Both the position numbers and the translations under genes were made by a program. The notes below the pieces were generated by a model. The model did not search any database. It was given only the letters and a program-made list of their open reading frames with translations, and was not told the origin of the DNA. A DNA stretch of 61,386 nt from assembly GCA_023700255.1 (NCBI GenBank), contig JAJPRD010000006.1:1-61386 (forward strand), in the 5' to 3' direction. This DNA comes from Candidatus Thalassarchaeaceae archaeon. Lineage in GTDB: Archaea > Thermoplasmatota > Poseidoniia > Poseidoniales > Thalassarchaeaceae. Below are positions 46,349 to 54,958 of the stretch, piece after piece. Each line of letters opens with the position of its first letter. Position 1 is the first letter of the stretch.

Positions 46349-47164
46349 TTAGTACGCTTCATCATCATTTGGAAATTCTTTACTACGCACATCTTCGATG
46401 TACTGCTTGACTGCTCCATCAATAATTTCACCTAAATCTGCATATCGTCTTAAGAATCTAGGGCTGAAATCTTTTGTTATTCCGAGCATGTCGTGTAGAA
46501 CTAAAACTTGACCATCGCAATCCGCTCCTGCGCCGATGCCAATCGTAGGAATTGTCAAAGATTCACTTACTTTCTTAGCTAACTCAGCGGGTATTTTTTC
46601 GAATACAATAGAGAAGCAACCAGCCTCTTCTAATATCTTCGCATCTTCAAGTAATTTAGCGGCTTCATCTTGCCCCTTAGCCCTAACACTGTAAGTACCA
46701 AATTTGTATATTGATTGTGGGGTTAATCCAAGATGACCCATCACTGGAATACCTGCTTGTTGAATACGTTTTACTGATTCAACAATTTCCGAACCTCCTT
46801 CAAGTTTAACTGCATGACCTCCGGACTCTTTCATAATACGAATTGCAGAATCAAGTGCCGTTTTAGAATCACCTTGATAAGTTCCAAATGGCATGTCTAC
46901 TACTACTAGTGCCCTATCTACACCGTTAACCACACATTGAGCATGGTAGATCATATGCTCAAGAGTAATTGGAACTGTCGTCTCATTACCAGCCATTACA
47001 TTAGATGCAGAATCTCCTACTAAAATTACATCGATACCTGCAGCATCAACAAGCCTTGCTAATGAATAATCATATGAGGTTAACATAGTTATTTTTTCAC
47101 CAGAGCTTTTCATCTCTTGGAGTGTATGAGTTGTTACTTTTTTGACTCGACTGGATATGGCCAT
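46349..47164 (-). CDS. panB: 3-methyl-2-oxobutanoate hydroxymethyltransferase
   Basis: PanB adds a hydroxymethyl group from methylene-THF to 2-oxoisovalerate, giving ketopantoate for coenzyme A. The 271 aa protein holds [56 protein letters not shown] and [22 protein letters not shown], all PanB signatures including the Mg-binding Asp residues and the catalytic Glu. The partner PanE is at 8731-9681. The folate-dependent reaction fits the presence of fhs. Confidence 0.95.
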   Translation of the reverse strand: MAISSRVKKVTTHTLQEMKSSGEKITMLTSYDYSLARLVDAAGIDVILVGDSASNVMAGNETTVPITLEHMIYHAQCVVNGVDRALVVVDMPFGTYQGDSKTALDSAIRIMKESGGHAVKLEGGSEIVESVKRIQQAGIPVMGHLGLTPQSIYKFGTYSVRAKGQDEAAKLLEDAKILEEAGCFSIVFEKIPAELAKKVSESLTIPTIGIGAGADCDGQVLVLHDMLGITKDFSPRFLRRYADLGEIIDGAVKQYIEDVRSKEFPNDDEAY

Positions 47165-47226
47165 TTACTCACTCCCGGTAATCTCCGAGTAACATACATG
47201 CCTTCAATTAAACGCCTATTCAGTCA

Positions 47227-48906
47227 CTAATCGAATTCTAATTCTTCGATACCTAATAAAAATTCATCAATTTCTAAAATCCCATCTTCATTTTCATCAG
47301 CAGCATGGAAATATTCTCTCAAAGCACCATACGGTAAATCTGATTCATGATCATCGCCTGAAAAGCCAAGTGACTCCATTGCTGAAATAAATTCTTGTAA
47401 ATTCAGATGATTATTACGTTCAGTATCGGCTGCATGGAATGCAGCCCAACGACGACGATGTTCGACCTCAGATGGATTTGTAAACATTAAACGGAATGTA
47501 TTCCAAGGAGTAATTTTTTTATTAACATGTTTTTTACCATAGGAGAGATAAATTATAGTACCCAATATTATTGCAGATGAACCTCCAATAACCGCTTTCA
47601 TACCCATTACATAGATTAAAAGTAGCCCACCAACTATCCCAAATATTTGGAAGAAGGGGAATAAAGGAGACCTCCATTTAGGATCATACCAATGAGAATT
47701 AGAGGACCTTCGTAGAACTAATACACAAGCATTTATTACAATAAATACCATTATTTTGAACCCTGAGGCCAACTCAGCAACATCATGTACTGGTAAGAAA
47801 AGAATGGCTGCTGCCATCGATAAACCTGTACCAATTATTGCCCAATGAGGTGTCTCAAATCTACCATGAACGTCTTCTAAAAAGCTTGGTAATAAATTAT
47901 CACGAGACATAGCGAAAGGAAAACGAGATGATGCCATGATTCCTGCAAGAGACATAGAAATCATAGTGAATACTGCTAAAATTGCAGCTATGGCAGCAAC
48001 GGTTTCACCTCCGACTGCTAGTGCGAAAATGTAAACTGGATCTTCTCTGCCATGAGTTCCATCTACATAGTTAGACGGATCAACTGAGACTGCCATAATC
48101 AATGTTACAAATACATATAACACTGTACTAAATAATAATGAAATCAAAATACCATAGGGCATATTTTTACCAGGATTTTTAACTTCTCCACCAACTGCTG
48201 CAATTTTTGTAACCCCTGCATAGGAAACGAAGACCAGTGCTGCTGTTGAGGAGAAAGATTGCCAATCAGGACCGAATGCCTCTCTGGATAAAGCCGCATC
48301 CCAATTTAGATCCATTGTAATCAAAGCCCAAACACAAATCAATAATAAATATGAAATAGATATTAAGACTATAGGGGTTTGAACTTTCTTAATACTTTTA
48401 ACTCCCAGAATATTAATCATCACAATGACTACTAACATAGCCATTGCTGCATAATCTAGATTAATTGTAACACCTACAATACCTTCAATAACCCATAAAT
48501 AAGCCTTAAAACCTATTAATGCAAATGCAGATTTTAACATGAAGTTAGCCCATAGACCTAATCCAGAAATGGTACCAATAAGTGGACCGAATGTATTTTC
48601 GATATAGACATAAGAACCACCAGAGGATGGCATTGCTGACGAAAGTTCTGATTTAGATATTGCACCTGGAAGAACAATTAATGCTGCAAATAAATAGGCT
48701 AACCAAATCCCACCTAATGCATCCCCTCCACCTCCAAGCTCCATCATGGCGAGAGATGGGAGGACGAATAATCCACTACCTAACATTGCAGATAATGAAA
48801 GTATAATTACTGAAAACAATCCTAATTTACGCTCTAATGCATTAGATACCTTCTCAAGTGGCTGAAGAACTATACCAATTACTTGACTCGGTGAAAGTCG
48901 ATTCAT
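47227..48906 (-). CDS. APC-family amino acid permease with C-terminal EF-hand pair
   Basis: Residues about 20-440 form a 12-helix APC transporter, with the consensus LSAMLGSGLFVLPSLAMMELGG in helix 1 and AVGGEVKNPGKNMPYGILISLLFSTVLYVFV near helix 6. The cytoplasmic tail carries two EF-hand loops: DTERNNHLNLQE (about 494-505) and the canonical DENEDGILEIDE (about 537-548). Such loops bind Ca2+. The fusion suggests calcium-regulated uptake. The ATG at 48906 is preferred; the frame opens at 48951 within the divergent lipoprotein gene's leader. Confidence 0.82.
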   Translation of the reverse strand: MNRLSPSQVIGIVLQPLEKVSNALERKLGLFSVIILSLSAMLGSGLFVLPSLAMMELGGGGDALGGIWLAYLFAALIVLPGAISKSELSSAMPSSGGSYVYIENTFGPLIGTISGLGLWANFMLKSAFALIGFKAYLWVIEGIVGVTINLDYAAMAMLVVIVMINILGVKSIKKVQTPIVLISISYLLLICVWALITMDLNWDAALSREAFGPDWQSFSSTAALVFVSYAGVTKIAAVGGEVKNPGKNMPYGILISLLFSTVLYVFVTLIMAVSVDPSNYVDGTHGREDPVYIFALAVGGETVAAIAAILAVFTMISMSLAGIMASSRFPFAMSRDNLLPSFLEDVHGRFETPHWAIIGTGLSMAAAILFLPVHDVAELASGFKIMVFIVINACVLVLRRSSNSHWYDPKWRSPLFPFFQIFGIVGGLLLIYVMGMKAVIGGSSAIILGTIIYLSYGKKHVNKKITPWNTFRLMFTNPSEVEHRRRWAAFHAADTERNNHLNLQEFISAMESLGFSGDDHESDLPYGALREYFHAADENEDGILEIDEFLLGIEELEFD

Positions 48907-48984
48907 AAATCTGGGATAGAATACGACTTGTTGAAGGTTTGGCAACCCCAATTGTTAATTTTCATAGATGGCCTCAGGAGCAAT

Positions 48985-50010
48985 ATGAGAACCATGTTGG
49001 CCATCACTGTTCTCATATTACTAACCAGCACTGTAAGTGGATGTATTGGGAAAAATGACATAGATCTGAATCTTGATGATGAAGAACCTACCCCTCTAAG
49101 GATTAATCATATTCAGATGAAAGGAACTCATAATTCGTATCATTTAGCTCCTTTAATACCTACAATTAGGGCATATGATTACTCTCATCAGCCATTAGAC
49201 GTACAGGCTGAAGAGCAAGGAGTAAGGCAATTTGAAATTGACGTTTGGTGGGATGCAAGAGGACAACTCTACGTATATCATAACCAATATGATTTACGTA
49301 CTACTTGTACCACCTTTGAAGAATGTCTCAACACACTGCTTAATTGGTCTAATGAAAATACAGAACATGTACCTCTAATGATTTGGATTGAACCAAAAGA
49401 ATGGGTTGAGCAGAGTACAGACAGTACCATCGTGGTTGAATTACAAAATATGTTAGATCAAATTGAGGAAGAGATCACTCAATTTTGGCCACGTAATAAA
49501 ACAATAACTCCTGATGATGTCAGAGGTGAATCGGAAACACTTTCTCAAGCAATAATGGAAGAAGGTTGGCCATTGCTAGATGAGTCAAGAGGGAAAGCAA
49601 TATTTATTCTTCTATCAAGTGGCGATTTGAGAGAAAATTATCATGAAAAATACCCTGGACTTATTAATTCAAGGATGTTTACTATGTCAAATGATCCAGG
49701 TAGTTCGGAAGCAGCAATATTTTCAAACACCGATCCAATAGGAAATGGTGATGAAATAATTGGACTAATCAAAGATGGCTATATTGTCCGTTCAAGAGCA
49801 GATAACGCAGAGGATGGTGAAGCAGATAACAATGATACAAGTCGTTTGAATGCAGCAATATCAGTAGGTGCACATTCGATTTCCACAGATTATCCATCTA
49901 AAGTGGAAGGAATTGATTATTGGGTAGATATACCCAATGGAAACCCAGTAGCATGTAATCCAATTTCAGCACCAATTGATTGTACCTCTGAAAGAATAGA
50001 ATCACTATAA
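48985..50010 (+). CDS. Lipoprotein of the calcium-dependent PI-PLC-like family
   Basis: The signal ends in a lipobox (VSGC, Cys20), so the protein is probably membrane-anchored outside. The catalytic core resembles the PI-PLC-C1 family: QMKGTHNSYH (first His), GVRQFEIDVWWD (Glu/Asp metal ligands), YVYHNQYD (second His), then PLMIWIEPKEW and a late ISTDYPSK block. These enzymes cleave phosphodiester bonds of phosphoinositides or related lipids. The ATG at 48985 follows AGGAG; an upstream frame to 48928 is unlikely. It is divergent from the EF-hand permease. Confidence 0.77.
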   Translation: MRTMLAITVLILLTSTVSGCIGKNDIDLNLDDEEPTPLRINHIQMKGTHNSYHLAPLIPTIRAYDYSHQPLDVQAEEQGVRQFEIDVWWDARGQLYVYHNQYDLRTTCTTFEECLNTLLNWSNENTEHVPLMIWIEPKEWVEQSTDSTIVVELQNMLDQIEEEITQFWPRNKTITPDDVRGESETLSQAIMEEGWPLLDESRGKAIFILLSSGDLRENYHEKYPGLINSRMFTMSNDPGSSEAAIFSNTDPIGNGDEIIGLIKDGYIVRSRADNAEDGEADNNDTSRLNAAISVGAHSISTDYPSKVEGIDYWVDIPNGNPVACNPISAPIDCTSERIESL

Positions 50011-50021
50011 AAAGAAAATAA

Positions 50022-50672
50022 CTAAACTTTGGCAATTACTTTCAATTCGACTGCAATGGGAGTAGGTAAAGCACTAACTGAACATGTAGTACGAGATGGC
50101 ATTATTTCTGAAAAATACTCAGCATATACTTCATTATATCCCGCAAAGTCTCTATCCATATCTACAAGCATTGAATAAACATCTACTACTTTTTCTAGAC
50201 TAGAACCATATTCTTCAAGGATTATCCTAATATTATCAATGACTGAACGAGTTTGGGCTCTGATATCATAATCTAGAGGATTACCAGATTCATCTTTGAT
50301 AGGTCCTCCCGGGATTTCATTTGTAACAGGTTTCCTTGGACCTATTCCACTAACAAAAATAAGATTACCTACTCGATGTAAATGAGGATAAGCCCCTACT
50401 GCTGACGGTCCCTCTGTAGAAATAAAGGGTCCATTCTCTAGAACTAATTTCCCAGCAGTTTTCTTACCTACAACGCCGCCAACAATTCCGCCTACAGGTC
50501 CACCAACTGCTATTCCTGCTGCTGCTCCTAATGCGCCTCCAGCAGAACTAAGTATGGATTTACCATAATCATCATATATTTTCTCAATAAATTCATCTGG
50601 AGCGAAAACAATGCCTTCGATGAGTTTACGGCGTCTTTCAAAATCCGTTAACTCATCATTGTCAGTCATCAT
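50022..50672 (-). CDS. RidA-family protein (2-aminomuconate deaminase-like) with an N-terminal glycine-zipper hairpin
   Basis: Residues about 85-216 form a RidA/YjgF domain with NLIFVSGIGPRKP, TRSVIDNIRIILEEYGSSLEKVVDVYSMLVDM, the MPSRTTCSV Arg and VELKVIAKV. It resembles the AmnD type that deaminates 2-aminomuconate. Residues about 38-70 are a glycine-zipper segment (GGALGAAAGIAVGGPVGGIVGGVVG), suited to a membrane hairpin and absent from ordinary RidA. The start overlaps the stop of the dioxygenase alpha gene (ATGA), so the three genes are coupled. The substrate is inferred from context only. Confidence 0.72.
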   Translation of the reverse strand: MMTDNDELTDFERRRKLIEGIVFAPDEFIEKIYDDYGKSILSSAGGALGAAAGIAVGGPVGGIVGGVVGKKTAGKLVLENGPFISTEGPSAVGAYPHLHRVGNLIFVSGIGPRKPVTNEIPGGPIKDESGNPLDYDIRAQTRSVIDNIRIILEEYGSSLEKVVDVYSMLVDMDRDFAGYNEVYAEYFSEIMPSRTTCSVSALPTPIAVELKVIAKV

Positions 50673-51595
50673 AAGTTCCCCTTATTGAGTACATTACGAT
50701 CACCTTGATAGTATTCTACATCATCTTCATCAAACTCTTTGTCGCCGAAAGATCCGGTAGAAGGAGTAAGTTGAATCACAGCGCCACCTGAACCGTGTAA
50801 TGCTTCGTAAGCCAATACTTCACCATCGTAATTATTATGCTGTCCCATTGCCGCTGCTAACCACCAAGCGGGCTTGTAAGCAACTACTTTCTGAACTCTA
50901 ATCTGTCCATGTATCTCGCGACTTAGTTGGCTCAAATCTTCTAATCGACCATCTGCAAAAAATTCTAAAATTTTCTCATTCCATTCGTTATCCTTAGAAC
51001 TGTGAATTCTATCATCAACAGGATCAATATGTTCAGTAAACATTCTATTCGATAGACTTGAAACAACTACTATGACTGCCTTTTTACCTTGAGTAATTAA
51101 AGCATCACGAGCGGATTTACCTAGAACGATAGTTTCAGAACGGTTCGCATACATATTGCTAGAAACAATACATGCAGGTATACGATTATCCGGATTTAAC
51201 AAACTAAGTGCGACTACTGAACCAGTATCTATAGGAAATCCTTCATAATCCACTGTACGAGCATGTAGTCCTCTTTTTTTTGCTGCAGCACAGTGCTCAT
51301 GAGCAAACTCATCATCAATTTGGAAGTTATATGGCATACTTCCAAGATAATGGAAATCATCATCGACATGAGTCCAGATTGATTCTTTTAGAGCTTGGAT
51401 TTGGTGACCTACAACGCTTGGCCAGGTTGTAGAATAGACTAATATTAAATCTGCATCACTTTCTTCAATTCTTTTCCTACATGTTTCAAAAGCAGCACGT
51501 AAATTAGCATAACCTTGATTAGCATCTGGGCTAAGAAGAGGCTGTGGGTGTGGTGGGACATAAAGTCCGAATAAAATAGGAGATTCATCAGTCAT
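50669..51595 (-). CDS. Class III extradiol dioxygenase, non-catalytic alpha-type subunit (AmnA-like)
   Basis: This 308 aa LigB-fold protein is paralogous to its upstream neighbour. It keeps the PPHPQPL segment but has Thr where the second iron-binding His stands (STTWPS instead of TPHW), and it lacks the third ligand Glu, so it should not hold iron. That matches the alpha subunit of 2-aminophenol 1,6-dioxygenase, which supports an (alpha/beta) complex. The Shine-Dalgarno is GAGGTG. It lies 9 bases after the catalytic subunit and overlaps the RidA gene. Confidence 0.78.
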   Translation of the reverse strand: MTDESPILFGLYVPPHPQPLLSPDANQGYANLRAAFETCRKRIEESDADLILVYSTTWPSVVGHQIQALKESIWTHVDDDFHYLGSMPYNFQIDDEFAHEHCAAAKKRGLHARTVDYEGFPIDTGSVVALSLLNPDNRIPACIVSSNMYANRSETIVLGKSARDALITQGKKAVIVVVSSLSNRMFTEHIDPVDDRIHSSKDNEWNEKILEFFADGRLEDLSQLSREIHGQIRVQKVVAYKPAWWLAAAMGQHNNYDGEVLAYEALHGSGGAVIQLTPSTGSFGDKEFDEDDVEYYQGDRNVLNKGNL

Positions 51596-51604
51596 TTAAA
51601 CACC

Positions 51605-52510
51605 TCAAAGAACTAACTCCCTAGTATTTGTATTGGGATCCCAACATGCGATACAGTTACCAGTACCAATCACTGATTGGTAACCATAAATCTCAGCAGG
51701 ATAACTTGGAATACCCATTGCAGCCATCATCCAGATTAATCCACCAGCTTCAGTTTCAGCTATTGTTTGTTCAGTATATTCGGGCATAATATCAACTACT
51801 TCTTGCATCTGACCTTTTCTGAACATATCGATTATTTTCATATCCCAGACATATTGACTGTGATTATAGATATGTTCCCTGCTCATATCTTCGGGAAGAG
51901 GAGCCTCAGTAACGAAATGACGATGGCTTAGACTATTACTACTAATTAGAACAACTTTCTTGCCACTCTTTTCAATTGCTTTCATACAAGCTTCACCCAA
52001 CGCTTTAGCTTGTTCAATCATAACTTCGTTAGAATAGTAATGTGCATTACGGTTACTTGAAATCGTAACTATTGGTTTGTCCCATGAAGGATTTAGAAGA
52101 TGGCAAGAAGTAATTGTACCATAATCAACTCTAAAATCAGGGTTCCTCATCATTTTAGTAATAATCCCTGCCTTAGCAGTCTCTTCATGCATTGCTTCAG
52201 CTAATTCGACATCGACCTTAAGATCGTAATTATATCTAAACAAATTAGGGAATACTGGGTCCACTGATTTAGATTTGAATTCTGGAAGCCCAAGGAAATG
52301 TGTACCGATATAAGTCTGCCAATGAGGAGTGAAAATTACTATTGCATCATAATCAATTGTTTTCAACTTCCTAGCAAGCTTAGCATAGCCCCAACGCAGT
52401 GTTTCCCAGCCACCTTCACTAAAGGCTTCATTTTGAGGAGGATTATCAGCATAAACAAGATGTGGTGGGTGTGGAGCTAGACAACCAAGTACAATTTCGC
52501 CTTTCTTCAT
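51605..52510 (-). CDS. Class III extradiol dioxygenase, catalytic beta-type subunit (AmnB-like)
   Basis: The 301 aa protein follows AmnB (2-aminophenol 1,6-dioxygenase beta) over its whole length as I recall that sequence: LAPHPPHLVYADNPPQNEAFSEGGWETLRWGY, SVDPVFPNLFRYNYDLKVDVELAEA, TKMMRNPDFRVDYGTIT, GEACMKAIEKSGKKVVLISSNSLSHRHF and YGYQSVIGTGN. His14, His63 and Glu252 fall one position after the iron ligands of AmnB. It would open an aromatic ring next to the amino or hydroxyl group. It is the first gene of a three-gene operon with the alpha-type and RidA genes. The true substrate is unproven. Confidence 0.82.
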   Translation of the reverse strand: MKKGEIVLGCLAPHPPHLVYADNPPQNEAFSEGGWETLRWGYAKLARKLKTIDYDAIVIFTPHWQTYIGTHFLGLPEFKSKSVDPVFPNLFRYNYDLKVDVELAEAMHEETAKAGIITKMMRNPDFRVDYGTITSCHLLNPSWDKPIVTISSNRNAHYYSNEVMIEQAKALGEACMKAIEKSGKKVVLISSNSLSHRHFVTEAPLPEDMSREHIYNHSQYVWDMKIIDMFRKGQMQEVVDIMPEYTEQTIAETEAGGLIWMMAAMGIPSYPAEIYGYQSVIGTGNCIACWDPNTNTRELVL

Positions 52511-52595
52511 AGTATACCGGAGACTCTCCTTATTGATGAATGAGACGCATGGAGCAATTCAGAGTATTATATGCTAGATACCGCACGGATAGTGC

Positions 52596-53003
52596 ATGAA
52601 GTGGGAGTCTGCTCCACTATGGCCGGTTGCTTTACCATCGATAACTGGTTTCTTACTATCACTTATTCCTTATTTTTTCGAATTCGAATACTTTAGTAAA
52701 AGGAATCTTTTAGCACCTGTATTAATTTTAATAACATTAGGGCTTTTTTTAACGTTATTACCTAATAAATTTGGAAATAAATTTGAGCTGTATCTTGGAT
52801 ATGTCGTCGGGCTTTCAGCATCCTATATTTTCAGAATCTTCTTTGGATTTTATGGAATTGTCGTTGTAGTCCTTGTTTGGATGGGGCAATCAACATATAT
52901 GTGGCAGTATAATTTCCCACCATTTAGAATTGGTATATGGATATCATTAGGTTCTATTTCAGGGTTGTACATAGGCGGGATAATGGCCTATAATTTGTTT
53001 TGA
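52596..53003 (+). CDS. Small membrane protein of unknown function
   Basis: A 135 aa hydrophobic protein with four predicted membrane helices and no recognised family. It starts MKWESAPLWPVALPSITGFLLSLIPYFFEFEYF. It lies between two minus-strand genes and overlaps the end of the PAP2 gene by 16 bases in convergent orientation. Codon use is like the neighbours. Confidence 0.55.
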   Translation: MKWESAPLWPVALPSITGFLLSLIPYFFEFEYFSKRNLLAPVLILITLGLFLTLLPNKFGNKFELYLGYVVGLSASYIFRIFFGFYGIVVVVLVWMGQSTYMWQYNFPPFRIGIWISLGSISGLYIGGIMAYNLF

Positions 53004-54406
53004 TAACGACGATAATTAATAATTCCTTCAATAACTATGCCTGTAATAATGAAAGCAGGTAAACTGACTAGGAAACCTGTCCACAACAATTCATCATCTA
53101 CATAATGAGGAGTTATGCGGATTTCTCCCAAAACCCCCGATTCAAGATTGGATGTATCTGATAACCTGACTAAAATTATGTAAACATCAAACAAGTTATC
53201 TGGTGTGACTTCAAACTGTGTTGAATTATTGCTCCCTAGTAAGAATAAATCGCCTTCAGAAACAAAAGAATCCCACTCAAAAATTCCTTTTTCGACATAT
53301 TGCTCGACATTATCTCTCTGTATTAGCAGCACATCAAGATCATATTCACCAACATTTGAAACATCTACATAAACAGGATCCCATAGAGTATGAACTTCAA
53401 TTGTATCTAAATTAATATCGCCAATACCTACCCGCATATTTGCTTCTTCTTCATCAGTACCGGGTCCATCAACAACACCATTAATTAACCATGTTGAACA
53501 AATTAAGACGGTCAATATAGATGCAATTAACTGATTCCTATTAGGTAATAATGAACTCAACCCATTTTCATTCCTCGCACGAACTATTGGTTGTACTGAA
53601 TGAACGAAAGAAGAGGTGATTATTGCTAGTAAAATACCTGGAACTATATCAATCAACCAATGTATCCCCAAATATTGTATTGAGAATAAATAAATCATTA
53701 CGTTGACTGATACAAAAATATCAAATTCTCTATGCCGCCAATCTTTCAAATTTATCCCTAATTTCCTACAATGTAACCGATTAATTATTAGTAAACTAAT
53801 TGGTAAGCCCACATGCAAACTGGGAATTGCATTATCCATTGGATCATTATTTGTAAAAAATGCTAGAGTGAATGTGTCATGATAAAGAAGTGCATCCATA
53901 TCTGCGAGATATGTAGAGGTCACTTCAACATTGAAAAATAAGTATAATGGCACACTGAGTAGATAAATTACAAAATAATTGATAGCCGCTTTATCGGCCA
54001 TTACTTCATCACGGCACAGAATATAATACATCGGAGAAAACCAAATCATAAATAAATACATGAATAAATAATGCCCAGATAGAAGATTTGTCAAAGTATC
54101 GTTTAAAAAGAACTCTTGCAGATTGTTTGTCCAGTCACCCTCTATAGCATAAATCCAATGAGTAAAACCACCCACTCTATCCTTCATAGGTTCATTATGG
54201 TGGTCAATAATCCCCTTGAAAATGAACATAAGGATATACAATAGAATGTGCCACCAGTAGCCCTTTTGCCTAATTTCACTAGGGAGGTCTCTCAATGAGA
54301 CTCTTCTATCTTTTTCATCTCTAGTCAAAAAGAAATGAATCGGTAATGTCATCAGCAACAAAGCACCCATAGATGTCCCATAGGGACCAATCGGCCAATC
54401 CATCAT
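52988..54406 (-). CDS. PAP2-family membrane enzyme (AUR1-like)
   Basis: A 472 aa polytopic membrane protein with the PAP2 active-site segments DNAIPSLHVGLPISLL and QYLGIHWLIDIVPG. The two His and the Asp form the triad of the AUR1/inositol phosphorylceramide synthase-like group rather than classical PSGH phosphatases. After the last core helix comes an extracytoplasmic beta-rich domain of about 130 residues and a final membrane helix. It may transfer or hydrolyse phospho-head groups of membrane lipids. It is divergent from the YbaK gene with 31 bases between the start codons. Confidence 0.75.
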   Translation of the reverse strand: MMDWPIGPYGTSMGALLLMTLPIHFFLTRDEKDRRVSLRDLPSEIRQKGYWWHILLYILMFIFKGIIDHHNEPMKDRVGGFTHWIYAIEGDWTNNLQEFFLNDTLTNLLSGHYLFMYLFMIWFSPMYYILCRDEVMADKAAINYFVIYLLSVPLYLFFNVEVTSTYLADMDALLYHDTFTLAFFTNNDPMDNAIPSLHVGLPISLLIINRLHCRKLGINLKDWRHREFDIFVSVNVMIYLFSIQYLGIHWLIDIVPGILLAIITSSFVHSVQPIVRARNENGLSSLLPNRNQLIASILTVLICSTWLINGVVDGPGTDEEEANMRVGIGDINLDTIEVHTLWDPVYVDVSNVGEYDLDVLLIQRDNVEQYVEKGIFEWDSFVSEGDLFLLGSNNSTQFEVTPDNLFDVYIILVRLSDTSNLESGVLGEIRITPHYVDDELLWTGFLVSLPAFIITGIVIEGIINYRRYQNKL

Positions 54407-54437
54407 GTCTTTCGCGCTCGACTATGGGTCATCAATC

Positions 54438-54950
54438 ATGCGGAAGGAGAAACAACTTTTATTCAGAAACCTCACACCAACAAATATGGGCGGTCATGAA
54501 ATATGGATGGCCGAATGTAAAAAAATGTATTATGCAGCAGAACCAAGGCGTTATGAAGAAGGCACAAGAACTTCAGAGGATGCAGCTAACCAATTAGGGT
54601 GCGATATTTCACATATTGCTAAATCGATTGTTTTTATGGGAGAAAAGTGCGCCATCATTGTGATTACTTCGGGATCTAATAGAGTAGATAGAAAAAAGAA
54701 ATTGAAGAAAATACTAGGGTATAAACCAAGTCAAGCATCACCTGAATATGTATTAGAAAGCACTGGATATGCAATAGGAGGAGTACCACCTTTTGGTCAT
54801 CTAAAAGAAACTGAGATAATAATGGATGAAGATTTGTTTAATTATGAATTAATTTGGGGAGCAAGTGGCACTGCAGATACGGTGTTTCCGATTACTCCAG
54901 AAGAATTACTAAAAATTAGCGGTGCTTCAGTTAAAGATGTAAAACAATAG
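54438..54950 (+). CDS. YbaK/ProX-type aminoacyl-tRNA deacylase
   Basis: Free-standing editing-domain protein of the YbaK/EbsC family, which hydrolyses misacylated tRNAs, typically Cys- or Ala-tRNA(Pro). Motifs are AEPRRYEEGTRTSEDAANQLG, HIAKSIVF with the catalytic-site Lys, SGSNRVDRKKKLKKILG, and GYAIGGVPPFGH. The start is uncertain: ATG at 54438 is used, but ATGs at 54486 and 54504 also give a full domain. The next gene begins 8 bases after its stop. Confidence 0.8.
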   Translation: MRKEKQLLFRNLTPTNMGGHEIWMAECKKMYYAAEPRRYEEGTRTSEDAANQLGCDISHIAKSIVFMGEKCAIIVITSGSNRVDRKKKLKKILGYKPSQASPEYVLESTGYAIGGVPPFGHLKETEIIMDEDLFNYELIWGASGTADTVFPITPEELLKISGASVKDVKQ

Positions 54951-54958
54951 TGATTATT

